Below are positions 7,387 through 14,029 of a stretch of DNA of 64,000 bases, one piece after another. Each line of letters starts with the position of its first letter. Positions within the stretch are counted from its first letter, which is position 1. Under the pieces are notes generated by a model. That model did not search any database. It was given only the letters and a program-made list of their open reading frames with translations, and was not told the DNA's origin. The DNA is from Oscillospiraceae bacterium. GTDB lineage: Bacteria > Bacillota > Clostridia > Oscillospirales > Oscillospiraceae. The position numbers were made by a program, and so were the translations under genes. Location: contig AP025582.1 of the NCBI GenBank assembly GCA_022846075.1, positions 2,666,001-2,730,000 on the forward strand, given 5' to 3'.

Positions 7387-7874
7387 CCTCTGCTCTCTCC
7401 TCTCACCGTAAAGTCCAAAAAGGCCCCGTCCTCCCCCGTCACCGCGTAGGACCAGGCCTCAAATTCCGCCTGGACGGGACAGAAATACCGCCCCGCCTCC
7501 TTCCGCCACACCGTCTCCCCAGCGGAGAAGGCCACGGGGCGCAGTCCATCCGGCCCGCCCCGGGCCAGGGCGGCGGTCAGGGCGTCCAGCCCCTCCTGGA
7601 CCTGGGCCGCCGTGGCGGCGTAGAGGTCCAGGCCGAAGGTGAGCCGCACCTTCTTGCCGTAGAGCTCCTCCCACCGGCCGGCGGCCTCGTCGTACCGCTC
7701 CCCCAGGTAGTCCTGGAAGCCGGGGGGGCCGCCGGAGCAGGCACGCAGGGACACCGCCGCCACCGCCTGCCCCGCCGGGGCGCGCCGCTCCCCGGGCCAG
7801 GCGGCCACGGCCTCCACCCCTGCCCCGGCCAGATACCGGATCAGCCCCCGGCGCAGCTCCTCCGTCCCCCTCAT
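7383..7874 (-). CDS. Phage tail terminator/completion-like protein
   Basis: 163 residues, start at 7874 with an ATGA overlap. Pattern: helix LRRGLIRYLAGAGVEAVAAWP, then beta strands VRLTFGLDLYAAT and a C-terminal VQAEFEAWSYAVTGEDGAFLDFTV. The position between head-tail connector and sheath and this mix of helix and beta sheet fit a tail terminator or completion protein. No enzymatic motif. Assigned mainly from order. Confidence 0.5.
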   Translation of the reverse strand: MRGTEELRRGLIRYLAGAGVEAVAAWPGERRAPAGQAVAAVSLRACSGGPPGFQDYLGERYDEAAGRWEELYGKKVRLTFGLDLYAATAAQVQEGLDALTAALARGGPDGLRPVAFSAGETVWRKEAGRYFCPVQAEFEAWSYAVTGEDGAFLDFTVRGESRG

Positions 7875-8197
7875 GTCCGCTCCCCCCTGTCCTGCTCTTC
7901 CGCCAGCGCCCACCGGTAGGCCACCCGCTCCCCCACCTGCACGGCCCGCGCCCGGAGGAAGCGGAAGGAGCGGCCCTCCCAGGCCAGCTCCTCCACCCCC
8001 TCCGGGTCGATCTCCGGCGGCCCCAGATAGAGGTATCTGCCCGCCGGGGCCGCCCCCAGGGGGGTCTGCTCCTCCCCCGGCGCCCGCTCCCGCACCGGCT
8101 GGAAAAAGGCCCGGACGGGAAGGTCCTCCCCCCCTCGGCGGAGGGTCACCCTCTGGCCGTATCCCTCCAGCAGGTTCTTCCACACGGTCCCGTCCAT
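7871..8197 (-). CDS. Phage head closure/minor connector protein
   Basis: 108 residues, start at 8197 in a TGATG overlap with the previous stop. The motif LEGYGQRVTLRRGGEDLPVR and the later GRYLYLGPPEID block fit head-closure or XkdH-like connectors, which seal the packaged head before the tail joins. The longer frame upstream lies within the previous gene and is a shadow. Confidence 0.5.
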   Translation of the reverse strand: MDGTVWKNLLEGYGQRVTLRRGGEDLPVRAFFQPVRERAPGEEQTPLGAAPAGRYLYLGPPEIDPEGVEELAWEGRSFRFLRARAVQVGERVAYRWALAEEQDRGERT

Positions 8198-8541
8198 CAG
8201 CCCCGCACCCCCCAAAAGGCGAACCCCTGGTCCCGGAGGTAGGGCTTCATCACCTGCCGGGCCTGGAGCCGCAGGGCCTCCCGCCGCTCCCGGCCCTCCC
8301 GCCGGACGGTCACATCCCCGGCGGTGAAGGCCCTCACCCCGTCCTCCTCGGTCACGGCCAGGGCGGCCAGCGCCATCCAGGCCGCCGCCAGGGGGAAGGC
8401 CCCGCCGCAGTCCTCCGGGGCCGTCCCCGGCCGCAGCAGGCCCGCCAATTCCGTCTCCGCGGCGGCGCACAGGGTCCGCAGCCGGCCGCTCTCCTCCACC
8501 TTCCCCAGCGCCGTAGCCAGGGCCAGGATCTCCTCCGTCAT
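8197..8541 (-). CDS. Phage head-tail adaptor (connector) protein
   Basis: 114 residues, start at 8541 after GGAGG seven bases upstream. Mostly helical (ILALATALGKVEESGRLRTL, AAAWMALAALAV), resembling gp15/gp6-type adaptors that bind the portal ring. Located directly after the major capsid protein gene, the usual position. The N-terminal extension to 8556 lies before the ribosome binding site and is not used. Confidence 0.5.
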   Translation of the reverse strand: MTEEILALATALGKVEESGRLRTLCAAAETELAGLLRPGTAPEDCGGAFPLAAAWMALAALAVTEEDGVRAFTAGDVTVRREGRERREALRLQARQVMKPYLRDQGFAFWGVRG

Positions 8542-8569
8542 CGGACCGCCTCCCATCTTCCCGGGCCGC

Positions 8570-9601
8570 TTATACCGTCAGCACCTTGGCCGCGTCCCGG
8601 AACACCTTGGCAAACCCGGCCACAGTGGTGATGGCCGCCCGCTCCATCTGCCGGTCGATGAGCTTGTCATACTCCACCAGCACGTCGGAGCCCTTCACCA
8701 TCTCCAGGGCGTACCGCCGGTCCAGGCCGATGAGCGTCCCGCTCCCCAGGGCGGAGGTCCGCAGCAGGTTGGCCCCCAGGGGGGTGGTCAGCTTGCCGGT
8801 GCCCTGGAAGTTGAGGCCGGTGAGGGGGTCCCGGAACTCCTCCATCTTCAGCATTTTGAGCATCACGTCCCCAGACACCAGCAGGGTATTCATCTCGTAG
8901 GGGTCGAACTGGGCCCAGAAGTCCACCAGGTCGTCGTAGGCCAGCGTCCCGGCGGTCCCCCCGATGGGGGCCGTCCCCACCTTCAGCTTGGCGGCGGGGT
9001 TGTCGTTGCCGTCGCCGTTTTCCAGCACGTCGATGGCGTCCTCCAGCAGGGAGCGGCTGATCTGGGCCCCGATCTGCCGCAGGGTCACGGAGAAGAGGTC
9101 CAGCTTCTGCCCCCGCACGGCCTCGTAGGAGGCCACCAGCATCCGCCCCCGCTTGTGCAGCCGCACCAGGTTCTCCTGGGTCCGCACCTGGGTCTGGGGG
9201 ATGACCGCCCCCTCCTCCACCCGGCGGGGCTCCTTCTTGCCCTTCTCGGGCACCGAGGCGATGGAGCGGTAGTCCGAGCCGTCGAACCGGGTCACGGCGG
9301 CGGTGATGGAGGGCAGCAGATCGGCCTCCTCCATCCCCTGCCGGACGCTCCGGGCCACGTACTCGGGAAAGAGGACGGCGGACTGGGCGGTCTGGAAGAA
9401 CTTCTCCACCACGTCGCTGCCCGCGCCCTTCACCTTGATGTCGAACCGCTTGAGCTGCCGCTGATAGGCGTCCAGCCCCTCCAGGGCGGTGCCCCGATAG
9501 CGCTCGGAGGGGTCGGCCCCCTCCAGCACGGCGGTAAAGCTCTTTCCCGCCACCCGGTACATCCCCTTCTCCAGGTCCAGATTGTCAAACTGATGATTCA
9601 T
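8570..9601 (-). CDS. Phage major capsid protein
   Basis: 343 residues, ATG 9601 after GGGAAGGAAAGC. The family traits of HK97-fold capsid proteins of this group are visible: SAVLFPEYVARSVRQGM early, MLVASYEAVRGQKLDLFSV in the middle, ISRSLLEDAIDVL, and ALEMVKGSDVLVEYDKLIDR near the end. It forms the icosahedral shell. It follows the decoration-like gene and the prohead protease, so the head module is complete. It looks intact. Confidence 0.75.
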   Translation of the reverse strand: MNHQFDNLDLEKGMYRVAGKSFTAVLEGADPSERYRGTALEGLDAYQRQLKRFDIKVKGAGSDVVEKFFQTAQSAVLFPEYVARSVRQGMEEADLLPSITAAVTRFDGSDYRSIASVPEKGKKEPRRVEEGAVIPQTQVRTQENLVRLHKRGRMLVASYEAVRGQKLDLFSVTLRQIGAQISRSLLEDAIDVLENGDGNDNPAAKLKVGTAPIGGTAGTLAYDDLVDFWAQFDPYEMNTLLVSGDVMLKMLKMEEFRDPLTGLNFQGTGKLTTPLGANLLRTSALGSGTLIGLDRRYALEMVKGSDVLVEYDKLIDRQMERAAITTVAGFAKVFRDAAKVLTV

Positions 9602-9618
9602 GCTTTCCTTCCCCCTTC

Positions 9619-9969
9619 TCACAGCTTCACGGCGGCCACGCCGCCGCCCACCGCCGCCACCAGGTACTCGCCCCCGGTCTCCCCGGTCCCGGCCTTCTTC
9701 ACCCCACCGGTGCCGTCGGCGGTGAGACTCACCCACCCCGGCGCCACCGTCTCATCGGCGCAGGGCACCTCGGCGAAGCCGGCCACCTGGACGGCGGCGT
9801 ACCCGGTCTTGACGGACACCGCCACCCCGCAGAACCGCTCCCCGGCGGCGCAGGGGGCCACCGTGCCCTCCCCGGACAGCTTCACCACCCGCCCCGCCTC
9901 CACGCCGTCGGCGGCGTAAAACGTGGCGTTCACCTCTCCGATCCCCTCAAACGAAACCTTGCTGCTCAT
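9619..9969 (-). CDS. Phage capsid decoration-like protein (DUF2190-like)
   Basis: 116 residues, all beta: GRVVKLSGEGTVAPCAAGERFCGVAVSV and VQVAGFAEVPCA, then EYLVAAVGGGVAAVKL. This resembles small capsid-stabilising proteins of the DUF2190/decoration type, usually encoded beside the major capsid gene. It has no signal peptide. The family is short and divergent, so the assignment relies on position and composition. Confidence 0.55.
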   Translation of the reverse strand: MSSKVSFEGIGEVNATFYAADGVEAGRVVKLSGEGTVAPCAAGERFCGVAVSVKTGYAAVQVAGFAEVPCADETVAPGWVSLTADGTGGVKKAGTGETGGEYLVAAVGGGVAAVKL

Positions 9970-10005
9970 CCTTTATTTCCTCCCTTTCCCTGTGTTTGGC
10001 GGGCC

Positions 10006-10926
10006 TTACACTAAAAAGGCCCCGTCCTCCCGGTCCCCGTCCTCCTCCTGCTTGGCATAAGACAGCCTGGGCCCCTGGGGCCACCGCTCCTCCGCCTGCC
10101 GCCGGAACACCGTCCTCAGGGCCGTCAGCTCCCCCTCCTCCAGCTTCCCGGCGATGGACTCCACCACCTCCACATCCAGCTCCGGCTGGCTCAGCGCCGC
10201 CAGCCGGGCCACCTCCCGGCGCAGCTCCTCCAGGTATTTCCGGCCCAGCACGGCCGCCCGCTCCAGCGCCTCCAGCTCCCGCCGGGCCTCCGGCGCCTGT
10301 CCCGCCAAAACCTTGAGGGTGGGGGCCAGGGTCTTGATGACCCCCGCCTGGGGCTGGGCGGGCACCGCCACGAAGGACCACTCGTAGGCGTCCGCCGCCC
10401 CCTCCAGCTCCGCCCAGCACAGCTTGCCGTTGTAGGTCCGCCCCTTCACGTGGTGGCACTCGTCCAGCCCCCGGCCGCACACCGAGCACACCGCCCGCTC
10501 CACCGAGCAGCCCACGCTGACCTCTTTCTTGATGCCCCCCTCGATCTCGGCGATCAAATCCCCGTTGGCCCCGGTGCGCAGCATATAGGCCCAGCCCTTC
10601 AGATAGCGGTAGGGCTTCCCCGCCCGGGTCACCCGCCCCGCCTCCTCCACTACCTCGGTCTCATAGACCCGGGCCGTCTGCCCGGCGGCGGACCAGTTGT
10701 GGTCGAAGAGGCCGCTCTTGCCCACGAACAGCCCCGCCAGGCCCTCCAAGGTCTCCTCGGAAAACCGCTCCCACTCCCGGTCCACCTCGTTGTCGCAGAG
10801 CTTCACTGTGAAGGTGTACACCTCCTCCGCCGTCAGCTCCCTCCGGGCCAGGGCGTTGATCTTCTCCAGATCCTCCCGGCCCACCACGCACCCGCCTCCG
10901 GCGTTTGCCTCCTTGATGATGTTCAT
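10006..10926 (-). CDS. Phage prohead protease/scaffold-like protein
   Basis: 306 residues. The N-terminal half has FDHNWSAAGQTARVYETEV, YLKGWAYMLRTGANGDLI and IEGGIKKEVSVGCSV, the pattern of U35/S78-type prohead proteases (D-H...A-R-V...G-I-x-x-E-V-S-V-G). A Cys/His cluster (CSVCGRGLDECHH) interrupts the domain, and the C-terminal 100 residues form charged helices fit for an internal scaffold. The protease cleaves scaffold and capsid N-termini during maturation. The catalytic Ser is likely in EVSVG; not proven here. Confidence 0.65.
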   Translation of the reverse strand: MNIIKEANAGGGCVVGREDLEKINALARRELTAEEVYTFTVKLCDNEVDREWERFSEETLEGLAGLFVGKSGLFDHNWSAAGQTARVYETEVVEEAGRVTRAGKPYRYLKGWAYMLRTGANGDLIAEIEGGIKKEVSVGCSVERAVCSVCGRGLDECHHVKGRTYNGKLCWAELEGAADAYEWSFVAVPAQPQAGVIKTLAPTLKVLAGQAPEARRELEALERAAVLGRKYLEELRREVARLAALSQPELDVEVVESIAGKLEEGELTALRTVFRRQAEERWPQGPRLSYAKQEEDGDREDGAFLV

Positions 10927-10994
10927 CTCTCCCGCTCTCCTTCCTCAAATCCTTCCTGTGGCGCAAAAGCCCTCCGGGGGATGGTTGGCGGCCC

Positions 10995-12137
10995 TCATGC
11001 CCCGCCCTCCCGCGCCCGTTTCAGCCCCTCCGCCTGCTCCCGATAGAGCTGGGCTCTCGCCTCCTCCACCAGGTCCTGCAGATTGATGTCCTCCCAGTCC
11101 ACCGCCACCCGGGCCGGGTAGCCGTGGAGCCGCAGCCAGGTCTCGCAGATCCGCTCCACCACCGGCGTCACCGCCCGGCGCAGGGCGGTGATCTCGCTGG
11201 TGAGCATATCGGCCTGTTGGGCGCTCATCCGCTCGGTGGCCGACCAGGACAGCCCCAGCAGGAAGGGGGGCACCCCCGTCTTGGCCACCAGCTGCTCCAA
11301 AATCTGCCGCACCGGCACCTGGCTGTCCAACACCTGGTTGTCCGCCCCGATAACCTTGATGTCCACGTCCCCCACGGCCACAAAGTCCCGCAGGTTCCCG
11401 CCCTTCCCGGCCTGCATGGCAGAGGACCACGCCCGGGCGATCTCCTCGCCCCGCTCCCTGGCCCAGTCGGCGTCCCCGCTCCCCGGCTTATACACCACGG
11501 CGAAACGGGCGTTGCCCATCCGCTCCCAGTTGGTACCGGTGGCCTGGTAGATCTTCAGCAGGATCCCCGCCAAAAAGGGCATGGACCTCAGCAGGGACAC
11601 CCCGTAGGGGTGGTCGGCCTCTGGCTGGAAGGGGGTAAACAAAATCAAGTCCTGCCCCTCCAGCTCCTCCACCCTTCCGTCCCGCCGCCGGGCGCAGACG
11701 GCGAAGTCCAGGGGGCTGTCCCCCTCCTTGAGCACGATCCGCTCCGGGTCGGCGCACAGCAGGGCAGCCACCTCCCGCCGGTCCCGGCTCACCACGATCT
11801 CGCCCACCGCCCGGCCGCACACCAGCAGGGAGTCCAGATAGCAGTCCAAAAAGGACTGTATCCCCCGCTGTCCCCGCCCGGTGTCCACCTTCCGCAGAAA
11901 TTCCTCCAGCTCCTCCTGCCCGGCGCCGGCGGAGACCTTCACGCCCCCCGCCAGCCGCACCAGCTTCCCCACGGCGGCGTCCACGATGGGCACCGCCTCC
12001 CGGATGCACCGGTAGAGCCCTACCTCCCCGTCCCCCAGGGGGACGTACCCGTCCAGCATCCCGAAGGGGTGCCGCCCCCCCTCCCGGATCTGCGCCACCG
12101 GCGGCGCCGCCGCCTTTTTCCGATCCAGCCATTTCAT
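10995..12137 (-). CDS. Phage portal protein
   Basis: 380 residues. ATG 12137 (MKWLDRKK) follows GAGGT by seven bases. Portal features include YRCIREAVPIVDAAVGKLVRL early, FLDCYLDSLLVCGRAVGEIV in the middle and GVPPFLLGLSWSATERMSAQQADML late. The portal is the dodecameric vertex ring through which DNA enters. It sits directly after the large terminase gene. Somewhat shorter than typical portals (400-500 aa), but the core is complete. Confidence 0.8.
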   Translation of the reverse strand: MKWLDRKKAAAPPVAQIREGGRHPFGMLDGYVPLGDGEVGLYRCIREAVPIVDAAVGKLVRLAGGVKVSAGAGQEELEEFLRKVDTGRGQRGIQSFLDCYLDSLLVCGRAVGEIVVSRDRREVAALLCADPERIVLKEGDSPLDFAVCARRRDGRVEELEGQDLILFTPFQPEADHPYGVSLLRSMPFLAGILLKIYQATGTNWERMGNARFAVVYKPGSGDADWARERGEEIARAWSSAMQAGKGGNLRDFVAVGDVDIKVIGADNQVLDSQVPVRQILEQLVAKTGVPPFLLGLSWSATERMSAQQADMLTSEITALRRAVTPVVERICETWLRLHGYPARVAVDWEDINLQDLVEEARAQLYREQAEGLKRAREGGA

Positions 12138-12162
12138 ATTCCGCACCTCTCCCTCCAACGGC

Positions 12163-13413
12163 CTACCAGCCTGTCCGCTCCACGCTCAGCCCCCCGATGT
12201 ACCCGTCCCCCTTTTCCAGGGACACGGCGAAATACCGGATGTCGTCCATGGCGTGGTCAAACCGCTTCACCACCCGGTCCCCCACCGCCCGCTGGTCCCA
12301 GCAGTAGAGGGAGAACTCCCGGACGGCGTCCCGGCAGGGGGCGCAGATGACCAGCCGCCCCCGCCGCAGCAGGTCGGCGGTCACCCGGATGCCGGACACC
12401 ACGTCGTTGTCCGCCCGGGCCACCGGCCACCCCTCCTCCCGGAGGCAGGCGATGAAGCTTGCCGCCGACGGGTCCACCACCACCCGCCGCAGGTGCCGCC
12501 CCGCCGCCAGCCGCTCCAGGTCGGCGGCATATTCCCGGTCGGTTTTCTGCCGCCCCTCCCGCCGGGCGTCGTAGTAAAACTCGTCCACCCGGTACCACAC
12601 CTCTCCCTGCCGCCCCCACAGCCCCATGGAAGTGGGGTTCACCGTCCCGTAATCGCAGGACACCCGCCACTCCTCCATGGCCCCCGTGGGTACCGGCCGC
12701 ACCATGGCCTCGTCGAAAAAGTCGTAAACCCGCCCCTCGGCCACCGCCCACTCCCCCAGCACGAACCGCCGGTAAAAGGCCCCGTGGAAGCTCCTGCGGT
12801 ACCGCTCCAGCACTTGGGGGCTCAAAGAGGGGTTGTCCGCCATGGCGAACCGCACCCGCAGGGCCTTCCGCTCCTCGGCCCGCAGCACCCACTCCTTGTA
12901 GAACCAATGCTCCGGCCCCTCCGGGTTGCAGGAGAACCAGGCCTTGGCCCCCTCCACGCTGCACCGGGCTAAGGCCTGTTCCACGAAGGACCGGGGCATC
13001 AGGGCCGCCTCGTCCAACAGTACCCCCGCCAGGGTGATCCCCTGGATGAGAGCCCCGCTGGCCTCGTCCTTTCCCCCGAAAAAATAAAAGGTGTTCTCCC
13101 GCCCCCCGAAAGCCACCCGTACCTGATGCTGGCTCACCAGCTCCCGGACCGAGAAGCCCAACTCCCCCAGCACGGGAGCCAACGGGCTCCACAGGTTCCG
13201 CCGCACCGAGGCCACTGTCCTGCCGCACAGGGCGAGCCGTTCCCCATGGAACCGCCGCATGGCCCAGCAAAAGAAGGACAGCCCCAGGCAGAAGGTCTTT
13301 CCGCTGCGCACCGCCCCGTCGCAGATGATGGCCTCCCGGTCCCGCCAGGGGGAGCCGTCGCACCACCAGTCCAGCACCAACCTCTGCTTGGGCGAAAAAT
13401 CCCGCACATCCAC
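12163..13413 (-). CDS. Phage terminase large subunit
   Basis: 416 residues. GTG 13413 is preferred: GGAGGAGACG lies just upstream and it immediately follows the small subunit stop. Walker A-like GAVRSGKT (about residue 32), Walker B-like VLLDEAALM (about 120), and a C-terminal nuclease part with SCDYGTVNPTSMGLW and VVVDPSAASFIACL with acidic residues (RNase H-like fold). It cuts and packages DNA into proheads. All key motifs are present, so packaging activity is plausible. Confidence 0.9.
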   Translation of the reverse strand: MDVRDFSPKQRLVLDWWCDGSPWRDREAIICDGAVRSGKTFCLGLSFFCWAMRRFHGERLALCGRTVASVRRNLWSPLAPVLGELGFSVRELVSQHQVRVAFGGRENTFYFFGGKDEASGALIQGITLAGVLLDEAALMPRSFVEQALARCSVEGAKAWFSCNPEGPEHWFYKEWVLRAEERKALRVRFAMADNPSLSPQVLERYRRSFHGAFYRRFVLGEWAVAEGRVYDFFDEAMVRPVPTGAMEEWRVSCDYGTVNPTSMGLWGRQGEVWYRVDEFYYDARREGRQKTDREYAADLERLAAGRHLRRVVVDPSAASFIACLREEGWPVARADNDVVSGIRVTADLLRRGRLVICAPCRDAVREFSLYCWDQRAVGDRVVKRFDHAMDDIRYFAVSLEKGDGYIGGLSVERTGW

Positions 13414-13414
13414 C

Positions 13415-13708
13415 CTACGTCTCCTCCCGCTCCCGCCGGGCCGCCCCCTCCAGGGCCTCGTAGAGCCGCCGGGCCTTGGGGTCCTCCCCGGCCCGCTCCA
13501 GCAGCCATTGGAGCGCCGCCAGCCGGTCAATGAACTTCAGCTCCACCGTCCCGGCGCTGCTGCGCTTGAACTCCGCCACGGCGGACAAATCCAGCCCGTC
13601 CAGCGCCCCCAGTTCCTCCTCCGAAAGAAAGGCCAGCCGCACCGCGTCGTTCACCCGGCTCTCCGCCAGCTTCCTGATCTGCTCCAAAACCGCCTCCCGG
13701 TCCTCCAT
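13415..13708 (-). CDS. Phage terminase small subunit-like protein
   Basis: 97 residues, first gene of the structural operon. Helical and charged, ending in LKFIDRLAALQWLLERAGED, which resembles the C-terminal part of small terminase subunits that contact the large subunit. A DNA-binding helix-turn-helix is not clear and the protein is short for the family (130-170 aa), so the DNA-recognition part may be missing. The next upstream element on the same strand is the GTCTACC/GTCAACC box cassette, not further phage genes. Confidence 0.55.
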   Translation of the reverse strand: MEDREAVLEQIRKLAESRVNDAVRLAFLSEEELGALDGLDLSAVAEFKRSSAGTVELKFIDRLAALQWLLERAGEDPKARRLYEALEGAARREREET

Positions 13709-13865
13709 CCATACCCCTCCTCACACCCCTCCCGTTCCACCCCCTCCGGTTGTCCGTTTGGATACACCCATCCCGACGAGAGTTGCCCAAGTCTACCAAA
13801 AGTCAACCATAAAACCCGCCCAACCCCCTTGAAATCAGTCCATTCCGCCGTTTTCCCTCACCATT

Positions 13866-13894
13866 TTGTCAACCAAAAAGTCTACCACCACAAC
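13866..13894 (+). promoter_or_regulatory. Promoter-like element of cassette C1
   Basis: TTGTCA (13866-13871), 17-base spacer, CACAAC (13889-13894). The -10 position is poor here but TATAAT in the homologous C5 copy. The box pair covers the -35 edge and spacer. Confidence 0.4.
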
Positions 13895-13932
13895 AAAAAG
13901 GGCCGTGAAGCTGTGCTTCACGGCCCTTTTTT
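13895..13932 (+). terminator. Hairpin with T-run, cassette C1
   Basis: GGGCCGTGAAGC and GCTTCACGGCCC form a 12-bp stem with loop TGT, with A5 before and T6 after, so it could terminate on both strands. It starts about where the C1 promoter would initiate. Confidence 0.7.
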
Positions 13933-14029
13933 ACCTTTTTTGCAACTTATTCTCAATTCCCAGGGGCGTTATACTTGCATAATTCTGCCAAAAATAGCTC
14001 ACCCGCCAAAAATAGAAGGAGGAATTTCC

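Larger units (their letters stand above)
13780..14029 (+). repeat. S-layer upstream cassette C1 (before SLH-1)
   Basis: Begins with the shared GAGTTGCCCAAGTCTACC element and runs to the SLH-1 ATG. Contents in order: box pair GTCTACC-AAAA-GTCAACC (13791-13808), a 50-60 base pyrimidine-rich spacer with CCGTTTTCCC, box pair GTCAACC-AAAAA-GTCTACC (13868-13886), hairpin (13895-13932), left half only of the AGGGGCGT palindrome (13962-13969), leader and AGAAGGAGG. The leader differs from the other copies. On its left the phage operon is transcribed away from it. Confidence 0.85.

Noticed and set aside
12163-13530. Terminase large subunit starting at 13530
   Set aside because: The first 39 residues are Arg/Pro/Gly-rich shadow of the small terminase gene; GTG 13413 has a good ribosome site and starts the conserved part.
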